Positions 25,208 to 36,800 of a stretch of 64,000 bases of DNA are shown in pieces. The translations under genes were made by a program, and so were the position numbers. Each line of letters opens with the position of its first letter. Positions within the stretch are counted from its first letter, which is position 1. The stretch lies in NCBI RefSeq assembly GCF_018320785.1, contig NC_054881.1:14074275-14138274 (forward strand). The letters are read 5' to 3'. The notes under the pieces are model-generated. The model saw only the letters and a program-made list of their open reading frames with translations, had not been told where the DNA came from and did no database searches. Source of the DNA: Cheilinus undulatus. Lineage: Eukaryota > Chordata > Actinopteri > Labriformes > Labridae.

Positions 25208-26858
25208 CAATCTGCTGCTAAATCCTGTAAATGAATAACACACAAAGCAGCTCTTAGCAGCCAAGTAAACCTTGTCAAAGCTAGACTGCACTTATGCAAT
25301 AAAAAACAGTACACACTTAGGTCAGGGTGTTTAAAGTTGCATCTGACACAGCAGGGTTTTACCTATCAGATGCATCAGCACATGGAAAATTCAGAAGCTA
25401 CCACAGCTGCTAAATGAGCACTTTTTAAGCCTTGACGCTTGTCATTGTGTGGAAAGGATGATTAATCATTGTGAAGATATGAGGGGCTTAACCGTGTTAC
25501 CTATGACCTCAAACACGTTTTACATGTCACAAGGAAATGATGCAGGTTCACCACATAGCTTTGAATATATTTTAATAATATGCAAAACTACTAAGGCTTC
25601 AACAGAGCCTGTATGTAACTGAAAAAAGCAGGGTAAACCCAAGATGAACTAAGCGCTCCAGAAACAAACTCTGTTCTGCAAAACTGTTCTGAGAAGAAAT
25701 TCCACGAAACCCTATCAGCATGTTGTGTCAACGGCAAAACAGATAGTAAGATAAAAGATTGATAGATAAAAGATGAGTGATGACAGCTTTTTCGGATGAG
25801 CTGTACTTCAATCTAAACATGGCATAGCTCAGTTATAAAAAATATGATAAGCAGAACTTCTTTTGTAATCCGTAATGAAATGTTTTGACCTACAAGGCTT
25901 GGTTTCTGTGAATCAGACCTTCAGCTGCTAACTTCATGTCAAGAAGAAATGTGGAATCAGGAAAACTGACTATACAAGTTAAAAATGGATGAAAACCTTA
26001 CGACAATACAGCCATCACCACCAAAACACACTGTAGAACTTCTGATTACAGCAGTCACTGAGTGTGATTGACACAGATTGGACAAAGTTCTGATATTTCA
26101 GCATTTTTGCTCAAGGAAACAGTTTTATCTCTCTAAAAGTCATGACAGTCCAATGGTTTGAACTGCATTTTATTGCACTTTAATTAATGCATGTCTATTG
26201 CGTAAAGTGTTGTTATTTCAGAAGGTTGCTTTTGGCTCCACCTGGTGTTAACCTTAGCGTTTTCTCCAGGATGACTCTGCACTTGGGCGGTAAATATGAC
26301 TGTCTAACCTTCTGGCATTCTGATATTTTTGCATTACTGCTTTTTTCGTTAGTATTCATAAGCAGAACATTTCTTAAAGATGCTCCAAAAGCATCACTTG
26401 CCTTTTTATCATGTTTTACTCGACATACTGCAGTCATAGCAGGTGAGCTGCACGTGTGAAGGTATATTATTGATAAGACGCAGAATCGTAACCATTGTCC
26501 AAGAGTGCAGGAGTACAGGATGATATTGGCAGCAAGAAGCTGATAAAAACATTGAAACAATAACATTCAATGCTCTGTTTTTAACATGAGATGTGGCATC
26601 TCCATTGGTGCATTTAGGGACATAGATGTCTAGCTATCCGATGCAATTGGCGATTACATATAAATATTAGTTTAAAAACACACAGGAAGCATACTTGGGT
26701 GACCCACTGAAGCGTTATGTGTGGGGTATTTTGTACATTGTGCTGTGGACAAAATAAATGAGTACAACAGAGTGCTTAACATATTTTTCCAAAAGTATCT
26801 GTTCTTACATGAAATATAAGATTTAAGACACTTAGTTCAAATCTTAACTTGCTTTGGT

Positions 26859-26870
26859 GCCATCTAGTGG
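26859..26870 (-). promoter_or_regulatory. CTCF-like core motif
   Basis: GCCATCTAGTGG fits the reverse complement of the CTCF core consensus at every position. It lies between traf2 and coq4. Occupancy is not known; such 12-mers also occur by chance and inside repeats. Confidence 0.35.
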
Positions 26871-27129
26871 AAAAATGAAGAATGACACTTGGGGGAAATA
26901 AGGCAGTGATCGCCAGTTGCGTCTACATGAGGAACAGTAAGAAAACCATTGCATTAATTACAGAAGTCAAAGAAGTATTGTAGCCCTGCACGCCCGATAG
27001 ACTGTTCCACATAGCCATGGTTTCACACCCATCTGGAAAACACTCAAGAGACTGATTGGGCAGATGTTCATTACAAGCCAATCAGAGCGACAAGAACTAA
27101 TGGGCAGCTCATGTTGTAACCTGAGCTTG

Positions 27130-27435
27130 ACGGGGAGGTGCTGCTGTAGTTAAAAACTTTGGAGCTTGTTGGTGCACAAAACTCATGCTGATGCTCATAG
27201 GGAGAAGTGCAAAAAAAACCAAACAAACATCTATACTAAAAGAAGTTTTAGTATGGCTCTTTGCTCTTGTTTCAATAAAGAAGTCTGGTCCAGTTCTGAT
27301 AAAACTACTGATAAACTATAGCTACATCCGAGCTTATTGCTACACTGGCAGCGGCTATTGCTGTTGGCTTCCAGTACAACTAAACCCCACTCGTAGATAC
27401 CACCTTGTTCTCCTTAAATGACGCTGATTGATCAG
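27130..27435 (+). repeat. Interspersed repeat, copy A
   Basis: Shares with 28725-29000 the ordered blocks ggagcttgtt, aaaactcatg, gagaagtgcaaaaa, tcttgttt(c/g)aataaa, and gcttccagtacaactaaacc. Both copies are in the same orientation and clearly diverged. Family not recognised. Confidence 0.75.
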
Positions 27436-27450
27436 GTCTGATTTGCAAGG

Positions 27451-27570
27451 TTATATAACCGAGTCCTGGTTGTATGAAAAGCAACTCAGACAACCAGAGA
27501 ACATCGCTCTCTCTCCCCCTGCTAAATGTGGGATGTCACTGGACTCTTCTTAGGAAACCTGGACTAACAG
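27451..27570 (+). promoter_or_regulatory. Possible TATA promoter and non-coding first exon
   Basis: ttatataacc at 27451-27460 looks like a TATA box; 110 bases later comes CAG|gtaagtga, a near-consensus donor. Together they could define a plus-strand first exon of about 90 bases. There is no downstream exon that I can link to it. Weak evidence. Confidence 0.25.
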
Positions 27571-28724
27571 GTAAGTGAAGGGTAGCTAGGTGAGAATCAG
27601 TCACAGAAGGGGTCATTCCCTCTGGTAGATACCGGTAAGAACTAAAACTAAACCATAACAATCCTTCAACATGTTCCTGGGTCATATTATCAAAAAAAAG
27701 TGGCTACCAAATAGTTGGAGTAACCTTGTCCATGACCATAAAAATTCCAGTTGGCATGGAAAGTTTTCCTATCACAAAGATGTACATTTTGGCCAAAAAA
27801 ATACAACAAAATCTGGGCATTTTAAGCAAATATAAAGCTGGTTCCTCCAAGCATTCCTTCAACATTGAGTTCCCAATAATGAAAAATCAATAAGTTAGTC
27901 TTTATCAGAATAGTACCAATTCATAACCTATGTTATTTCAAGGCAAAAAGGGCATATCTAGACAATACTCTTTGTTGTATAATTTACAGGGACCCAACAT
28001 CAATCCACCAAAGACAAAGACATAAAAAATATTCTGTGACTCTGACCTCTTCAGTTATAAAACAAAATGAAAGTTACATTATGGCACAAAGGTTAACTTT
28101 TTTATATGCATGATGATGGATAAATACAATCTCTCTTGGCAAAGTTACAGTTAGGGCAACGGCTGTACTTTCCTACCAGCTGTAGACGCCTCGTTATCAA
28201 CCCATCTATGCAAATATTGGTTCAGTTTCAGGGTGTTTTGTGGGTGTCCACCTTAAAGTCAACACCATAATCATTAGATGATAAAATTTATTAGTTTTAT
28301 TATGAATGTAGCAGGTTAAATGTCGTGTTCAAGCTCCCACAAGTTGTGGCTGTAGCTCCAGTTAGAGGGCTTCCTCTCACAGCTCTGGATTTACACCAGT
28401 CAGGTAGATGATGGCATCTCTAAGGAGTAGTGCAGGTAAACTGGCATATAACACTCAGCCTTTGCAAGAGGACATTAACCTCCAAGGAGGGCTAAAGGGT
28501 GGCAATGCTAGCGCTGCTAACGTAGCCACGCTTGTTTACCTGCAGAGTAGTGCATGTTGCAAACTGCCACAGACTTCAGCAGTTTAAATAGCTGTAAACA
28601 GAGTTACTAAAGAATGTAATGGACTGTTTCTGAAAAAAGTCAACTGTCTGGGTTTGAGAGTGTTGGCTGTATCAAATAAATTGTGCTCAGTCTTAGCAGT
28701 TTAATGAGTGTTTTCTCACCTTAT

Positions 28725-29000
28725 AGGTAACCTAAGCTCAGCAGACTGTTGCTGCCATAGCTTATGAACGGTGGAGCTTGTTTGTGGATAAAACTCATGA
28801 CGAGGCCGGTCAGGAGAAGTGCAAAAACATCCTCTTTGCCAAGAGAAGCTTTCAGTGTTGCCCTTTGATCTTGTTTGAATAAAAAAGTGCCATTGTTTAA
28901 GCCATTATTATCAGCTTCCAGTACAACTAAACCCTGCCTGTAGCTACGCCTCATTCTTCTAATATGACAGCTTAAGTCAGTTTTCAGACTGGGCACAATT
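28725..29000 (+). repeat. Interspersed repeat, copy B
   Basis: Second copy of the repeat at 27130-27435, about 1.5 kb downstream and in direct orientation. The frames across it are not conserved between copies, which argues against a gene. Confidence 0.75.
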
Positions 29001-31119
29001 GTTTCAGAATGCAGCTTAGCAAGATGGATTTGTCCAACGACAGACATGGCATCTTGCTAATGCATGCGCTTTGCAAGGTTAGCAGGATACAATAGATGTG
29101 TTGTCTTCAAGACACTAACGACAATCTCTACCTGTACTCTGCTGCTAGGAGGATGATATTGCACATATATGGCGGGTGCTGAATAGATTGGAAACCCCTT
29201 AGAATTTCCTTTGTAAATCTACTTGGTGGCAACTATGCTATTTGGGCTGATTGCACCCTTTCTCCCATGCACTGTGCCCAAATCTACATGAATCGTGCCC
29301 CAGACCCCCTCTTGAAGTGGACTCAGGCATGGTGCCCAAGTACAAATGTACTCAGATCCAGGCTCTGATCCTGAATGTGAAACCCCCTTAGACTTTCCAA
29401 CTAGGCTGAATGTAAATTCCTGTTGAATCAACAGGGGAAGAAGTTGCTTGGAACATCCTGAATACAAATCAGACAAAAACAGCCGTGTCTATAATTTACA
29501 GTCTAAATTCAAACACCAGCCTCAAGCTTGTGCCCTATAAAAGTGTCTCAACTATAAATGCACACCCTAAAGCAGCAGACTTCATGATTAATTACTGAAA
29601 AGCCCCCAATGGAAAAGAAGTAGGATGTATTCCTCCCATAAACCAGCAGATGTCGTCATACATATATTGACTTATTCCTATACACGCCCAGAGCAGTTGC
29701 TCCTTTGATAAATAAGTCACAACACAGCTGCAAGAATCTGCTTTACTGCTGTTTGCAAAGTAAAGGTGCAATCCATGAAAAACTGAATTTAAGCAAGGGT
29801 CTGAGGAAACTCTGGAAATGGTATGAACACACTGCAGCTTTGCGTGACTGGTGCAATCTTTGACATCTGTACTCTCTTCTGTGATAGGCAGATGGGCAAA
29901 AACATGCAGTTTATCATGTTTCAACTTTATAGATGCACGCCAAATAGCTTCAACCTATTTTGTCTCCACCTGTTAACTGCCGAGTCTCAAAAGAACAAAT
30001 TAACTTTCTAATTAAATGAATGTCAAACTAAGTCTGTCTATCTCTGCCTGTTTAACCTTCACATTTATTCAACCCATGTTTGGTTACAAAACACACCACT
30101 TATCCCCTACACATCTACTGTGAAAGTTTCACAGCAATATTAAAACTCAGTTCTGCAAACTTCAGTTGTTTTGAATAATGCAGACAAATGCAGGTTTGCT
30201 CATTTTTTCCTGGTTATGACCTCAAAGAAATTTTTGCTGACAGTGCATCCATGAAAATCCTCTTTTTGGTTTACATTATCTTGAATGAACTAGAGCTCTT
30301 CATGAAATACAAGAATGCTACTCAAGTTTACACAACTGGAGTATAAATTTCTGTTAGAACAAATATGTTAGAAAGATATCTAATTCAAAGCCACAAAAGG
30401 AGGAATTTCGTAATATCTTGCATGATTATCAGTCTGCATAGAACGAGTCAAAATGAAAATCCCATGATACTTAATAAGCCTCTCATGCTTATCATGGGGC
30501 TGCCACAAAAGAGCATATGACTGGCACTGCAAGAGCAGCCTTTGGTAGAAAAATAAAGCATTCAAGATACAAAAAATAAAAAGCACAGTCACACTTGTGA
30601 AAGACATCTCCTGCACTTATGTTATATAATTTCTATTTAACTCAACTTAAATGTTATCCTACAAGACTATTCTAAGTTGAATGTTTGTTGCACACATTTT
30701 AAAATCAAATCTAACAGTTTTGAAAAGACATTTTTGCACCATCTAGCGTCAGCACTTTCCCCATTTCATGCCACCAGACAACCTTCTGTTCTCTTCCATT
30801 GGCAGTTTTTGAATGAAAAAGCATTAAAATGTTAACTACACAGTGCTCATGTCTCATTCAAATGTCCATCTAAAGTTTTAAACATCTCTGACTTTAGAGT
30901 AGAAGGTTTCTCTCTACAGTAGAGAGATGCACAGATTGGAAAAATAAAGGCCAGTCCCAATGATGGAATAAAAATTGAATGGATTTCTGATAAAGATGTA
31001 AGCTCATTACATCTTTTGGTGCAAGACTCCCACTGTGCCAACACTTTCTCTCTTTTTTGACCGTGAAATCAGATCAAAGTTTGTCCAGCAGGTGATTTTT
31101 TCACGGTTTTTAATGGACT

Positions 31120-31382
31120 TATGGTAAATGGACTTAAGCTTGTAAGGCCCATTTCTAGTCGTCTGACTACCCATTCCCTCTTAGTCCATTCACTCCACAT
31201 TCACACACTGATGGCAGAGGTTGCTTTGGAGAACTGGCCAGCAGTATTAGCTAATCCCATTCATACAAATCCAAACCCATTTACACGACACCGACGAAGG
31301 AGTGGGAGCATATTCTTACCCAAGGACACATGACACGTGACTGCAGGAGCCAGGGATTGAACCCACAACCCTCTGCCACAAG
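31120..31382 (+). repeat. Abundant teleost interspersed repeat
   Basis: Contains tggtaaatggactta, tctagtcgtctgac, cacattcacacactgatggc, and ccaaggacacatgacacgtg, the order found in a very common fish repeat. The frame at 31121-31333 lies wholly inside it. Confidence 0.7.
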
Positions 31383-31667
31383 TGCCATATGTCAGCAAAG
31401 TCTTTTACTGCTAATACTATTCTTTCTCATAAGACAATCATGTTACATTAAATAAAGTAATTATATCTCACAATAAGGTTAAAAATTGATACCATAATGG
31501 ACAATTTCACTCAATTTGACAAAAATGTTTTCAGTGCAGTTCTTTTAACCACTACAGGGCAGTGATTAATCAACTAGTGACATGTTGAGGGCATTTTCTG
31601 TCTTTTTAGAGCTTTTTATGGGATTAATACCTTAAAACAATGCACCTGTGTTAAAAGGGATTTTCAT

Positions 31668-31830
31668 GGGTGCTGGTTTAGCTCAGTTGGTAGAGCAGGT
31701 ACCATCTACAGAGGCTACAGTCCCGGATGTACTGCTCACAGTTGCAGATTTGGTTCCTGTTCCTGTCACTATCTGATAGATGTCTTCCTCCCATATTTCC
31801 TCACTCTTTAGCTGTCTAATCAAATAAAGT
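31668..31830 (+). repeat. tRNA-derived SINE
   Basis: tagctcagttgg (31679-31690) is a perfect A box; a weak B-box-like ttggttcctgt follows about 60 bases on. The rest does not fold as a tRNA, so it is a SINE and not a tRNA gene. Confidence 0.65.
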
Positions 31831-33499
31831 CAGAAGACCAAAAATTAATCTTGAAGAAAGTTATTTTTCCTACTTGTCCAATATGTAAAAATATCTGAAT
31901 CAATCTATTTGAATCAAAATCATTTTTCCATTAAAAAAGGAGGGGAAAATATTTTTCATCATTAACTATATAACTTGAAAAATAAAAATGTATTACTTGT
32001 ATTAATTACATAAAAATAGAAAAGTAATACAGTTACAGTTTTTGCTTTCTAATGTGGAGTAGATGAGTCAGCTGAACATTTCAAAATTTCATTTTTCTAG
32101 AACCATGACTAAGAATTACTCAGTATTCTGGTTTCTCAATCCACCCAATATCTCTTCATGATATCTCAAGATGAACCCAGTTTAAAGAGGAAAAAACATC
32201 AGTTTCTTGGAAGAAGCCCAAAACCGTTTATCACTTGCACAACATAATTTCCTTGCATTTCTCCAGAGCTTTCTCATACACATCATCTGCATACTGCAAA
32301 TACCATAAATGACTAAGAGGTTACCACCGAAGAAACACAAATTCAACCTAGATATTGTACAATCATTTCACATGTATGTTTTAAACAAACAGAGAAGAGA
32401 AACTCAAAACTAAAACAAGCCAAACCAGTCCCTTAAGCTGTCTTTTGAATAATGAGCCAAGTACAACCAAGCCTCTGTGCTTTAGTTTACTTTGTGTCCA
32501 CAGAAACCTAAAAAAAAGGCAATTAATAATCCAGAACAAACATCATTAAACGTGGGGATCTGGCATAAGAAACAAATGCTGGTCTTCTTTTGAAGTCAGC
32601 ATAATCCACAGTTTTAAAAGCAATATGTAAACACAGCTGATTGTTAGCTGAGTGGTTGTTGAAAATGGAGTTGAAAAAGTCAGAAATAAGTCATAAAGTC
32701 AGCCCTAACTACAGACTCAAATACACTGTAAAGACTGATCTAAAATGTTTGACAAGTCTCATCTGCCATTAGTAGATAAAATCTTACTTATGACAGAATT
32801 AGCACTAACACCAAGAGGTAAGAAGTCACTCTCAAACAATTAAACTACAACCAAACTAGATTCATCCAAAGGTCGGCAGTCTGGATCCAATAGAATTACT
32901 ACAGCCTGTTCTTTCAAGCTAGCAGCTGCTATCTAAAGTAGTAAATACTTCCTGTGCTCGCCATTTTCCTGCTCACGGAACCTGTGATCTTTAACTCAGA
33001 CCAAAAGGGTCTGGAGTTTGTCCTTCTCTGTGACTCTGGGCTGTAACCAAACTTAAATTTAACTTACCCAAGCTGGTAAAACTGCAGATTCATGTAGTAC
33101 ATGTACACTGCCCAGTACTCACTATTCGTATATAGTGTCGTTCCTCCCCTCCCACGTCAGCAATGTGGTACGAAAGGTATAAATACTGCCCGAACTACAC
33201 TCCAGTCATTTAGCGATGGACATCATTAGGTTATCATCTCATGCGCGGACAACGATTACAGTCAGCATGCTTACTTTAAAAAAAAAAAGATTTATTGAGC
33301 CTAAAACCAAGACTTTACACATAATCAGGAAAAATAAACACACTTTTCTTGTTGTTTAGTGTTGAAACGTAAGCTAACCCAACTTTACGTAGCTCGAAAA
33401 TGCTACGTTTAGCTGTGCTAGGCAAACCCATTTCTATCAAACTGAGTTATTCGTTTGTTATGCACTAAATTTACCGTGCCTAAAGGAAACAAACATAAA

Positions 33500-33749
33500 T
33501 TCTAACCTTACTGCAGTCGTAACGTAGAAAAGGAAACTTGTCCGCTACGGCAGGGGAAGGGCAACTCAACCTTTAGCTGTGTTTACTATTTTGTCGGAAA
33601 TGCGCTTTTTTTATTAAATGAGACAGTCCGGTCTCCTCTCAGCAACAGAGTCCGCTGAAGTGATAAACCCCGCCCCCTTCACCAGGGCTGCCCCGGAGTT
33701 TAAATCCAGGGAATGATGTAACGCATGCGCATTTGCACTATTATCCACA
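33500..33749 (+). promoter_or_regulatory. GC-rich coq4 promoter with NRF1-type site
   Basis: This is the most GC- and CpG-rich stretch for several kilobases. It has a GC box (ccccgccccc, about 33667-33677) and the palindrome cgcatgcgca at 33722-33731, a near-perfect NRF1 core, 19 bases before the coq4 ATG. NRF1 drives many nuclear genes for mitochondrial proteins, which fits COQ4. On the minus strand a GTAAGG donor near 33511 and a GTAAGTT donor near 33068 could belong to non-coding first exons of traf2, which would make the region bidirectional; that part is inference. Confidence 0.6.
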
Positions 33750-33816
33750 ATGTGGCTGAACGTTGGCAGAGGTCTCCAACGGTTGAATCAGCGACAATGC
33801 TGTTTATTCCCCACAG
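33750..33816 (+). CDS. coq4: coq4 coding exon 1: mitochondrial presequence
   Basis: ATG TGG CTG start; residues 1-22 plus one base, [20 protein letters not shown]. It is basic and amphipathic-looking. The longer frame opened by an ATG at 33725 is in another phase and does not join the family frame. Donor ACAG|gtatga. Confidence 0.88.
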
Positions 33817-36800
33817 GTATGAGTTAACGTCCGCGATAAATGGCGTTTTACATCGTGACAAGCTAGCACAACTTCTAACAGAATCGAAAACGTGGGGTTT
33901 ACTGTTTTTATGTAGAAATTTGGGGATACTGAAGCCAAGTTGCCTGCATATATATTCAGAGAAGGCACGAACAGTGCAGACTTCGTAGATGAAGGGCTAG
34001 CTTTAAAAAAAGATAGATTAAGAATCTCGGCAGGCCCTATCATTATAAACCCGTCTTTCCAGAACAATTAAAACATTATATGACACTTTAGTCCACAGTA
34101 AATGGATCAATTGGACGAATTGATACAGGAACGTGCCCGCATGTTATTACGGGTATCATTTGACGCCTCTTACATTTAAAAACAGTGGTGTTGTGGATGC
34201 TATCCCTTACTCACATTATCATGTATTCTAAATCTCAATTTTGTCTCGAAGTTACGCGTTTTAGCCTCAACATATATTACTATTACTTTGGCATTGAGAT
34301 GCTGTAATGCAGTGGTAATAGTGAGTATCAGTTACATTGTATGATGTATATGTATATGTAAAAGTAACTTACTTTCCTCCACTTTGTCTCAGCAGTGTGT
34401 GCACGCCAGCTGTATAATAGTGGCACCGAGTTATCAGACAGCGGCTATGATGTGCTCTATCCCGGGCATATCAACACCACCCCTATCCAGAAAGCCCTGT
34501 TGGCTGTGGGTTCGGGTGTGGCAGCTCTCCAAAATCCCTACAGACATGGTAAGACCCACATACATCAGCATGGGGCTCAGGTTACCTTCCAGTCTATTGT
34601 TTCTCTCCCTTTCTTTTCTTGAATTGAAAAATGCCTTCCTATACTTCATCTCACCCAGTATCATGTAACTGCCATGCTGTGTTTTGCTTCAGCTGGGGGA
34701 TTCTGCTGCATTTGAACTACAATCACTGCCTTCATATTTACCTTTCAAATCAGGCCAAATGCTCAAAAGTATGCTCTGTTTAGAGTAAGATCTAATGTAA
34801 GACTAAATATGCTCTCTCCTGTGGAGGAAATAAAAATCCCCTGATGTTCCAAATGTTAGAAATCCCTGAAAATAAATCATGGTTGTTGTTGAAAACAGAT
34901 TTATCATTTCAGTTTAATTAATTGTAGAAATGTACGTTGACCTGTATTAACAGTCTGCCCACTCTAAAAACACAAAAGCAACATGTTAAAAAAGTAACAT
35001 TAATTGAAAATAAAACATTTTGAGGATTTAAACCAATTAAAAAACTTCATCCAGAACCTTAAACCTTTTTGTGCCTACCCTTTTTACATTGCATATTCAG
35101 CCAGAATATCCAATACCAGGGTTCCTGCAAATCCTTGAGAAGTCTTCAATAGTATTAAACTGCAAGTTTGAAATTTAAGGCCATAAAAAGTCTGATTTTT
35201 ACCATTGAGAGATCTGAAAATTTAGAAGGCACTTTGACTAAGACATGTCCTTATCCAATATTTGTTTTCGAGCCAATGTTGTATGATTTTAAAATGTTGC
35301 ATAAATATTCTCCAGAATTCAGGGACTTCAGTGTTGGATGTCCTATATTTTCTGTGGGAGGACCCCAGATCCTTCTCTGATTTTATCTGACTCAGTGTGT
35401 TTTCATAAACTTTAATTTTGTGACACTAGTCCAGTTCTCTAACAACTGGTCTACCAGGTTAGGTATTTGAAGCTGCTGGTGCCTCTGGAGTCCCACCAAC
35501 CTCAAGGTGTAGGATCCTCCATAGGCTTGCAGTCGTGCGTAATCCTACTATTCGGCCACCCCTAACCAATGCTCACAAGCAGAAACGGTTGCAATGGGCC
35601 CAGAAATACATGGAGACTAATTTTCAAACAGTCTTGTTTACTGATGAGTGCCATGCAAAACTGGATGGTCCAGATGGATAGAGCAATGGTTGGTGGATGG
35701 CCACCATGTCCCAATAAGGCTGCAAGGTCAGCAAGGAGGTGGCGGAGTCATGTTTTGGGCCGGAATCATGGGGAGAGAGCTGGTAGGCACTTTTAGGGTC
35801 CCTAAAGATGTGAAAATGACCTCGGTAAAGTATATAGAGTTCTGACCGACCACTTTCTTCCATGGTAAAAAAAAAAAAGAAGAACCGTGCCTTCCATAGC
35901 AAAATGATCTTCATGCATGACAATGCCCCATCTCATGCTGTAAAGACTACCACTGTGTTATTGGCTGCTATGGGCATGAAAGGAGAGAAAGTCATGGTGT
36001 GGCCCCCATCCTCCCCTGACCTCAACCCTATTGAGAACCTTTGAAACATCCTCAAGCGAAAGATCTATGAGGGTGGGAGGCAGTTCACATCAAAACAGCA
36101 GTTCTGAGAGGCTATTTTGACATCTCGCAAAGAAATTCAAGCAGAAACTCTCCAAAAACTCACAAGTTATACGGAAGCATAACCTTGCAAAGCAGATGGA
36201 TACGCCCATTTCCTTGTTTTTCACTGGCGAATCCATCTTGCAAAGCTCCCGTCTGAACTGTTTGGGCCCGGTTAGAAAGTGACAGGACCAGTCAGCGATG
36301 AGGGGCAGTACTTTCAGGCACGGCAGAGTTGTGACGTAAACAAGCAGCAGCAAGAGGGTGTACAATTATGGCGGAAGAGCTTAGCATGGATGCTGCTAAA
36401 GCGTAAGTTTTATCAGAACTTGACAACAGTTCTTTGTTAAAACATGAAAAAAGAACAGCAGTAAGTTGTTTTCTTTTCAAAAACAACAAAAGTTGCGTAC
36501 TTACGTCTATAGTCGCCATGTTTTGCGTTATCCCCCGTAGCTGTGCACGGGCAGCTCGATAGCTGCTATGTCACATGTTTTGATCTTATTGGCCCGTAGA
36601 GATGTGACAGACAGAACGTTAATCCAATCACACTCCGAGGTTTTTTTCAAAGCCTCTGCCTTTTCTCAAATGTTTCCTATTGAAGCTTTCCCAGATGGAC
36701 GTGTAAAACACATCCATCTGGCGTGTCAGGTTAATGGAAGCAAGGATTGTGAAGTGATATCAAAGATGCGGTTCCTATGTTAAGTTTGTAACTTTGCCTG

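Larger units (their letters stand above)
25208..33499. other. Region between traf2 and coq4 starts
   Basis: The first coding exon of traf2 has an acceptor just upstream, so at least one traf2 5' non-coding exon must lie higher up, here or near 33000-33600. I cannot place it. The rest is non-coding: a duplicated repeat at 27130-29000, an abundant fish repeat at 31120-31380 and a tRNA-derived SINE at 31668-31830. No coding exon was recognised. Confidence 0.55.

Noticed and set aside
26213..26566. 117-codon minus-strand frame upstream of traf2
   Set aside because: No recognised motif, no join in phase to traf2 coding exon 1, which has its own in-frame upstream stop.
31668..31745. tRNA gene
   Set aside because: It has a perfect A box but no cloverleaf pairing and only a poor B box, and it continues into a SINE body.
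33725..33988. Frame starting at 33725 as the coq4 start
   Set aside because: It reads another phase across exon 1 and into the intron; only the frame from 33750 joins the conserved COQ4 exon 2.
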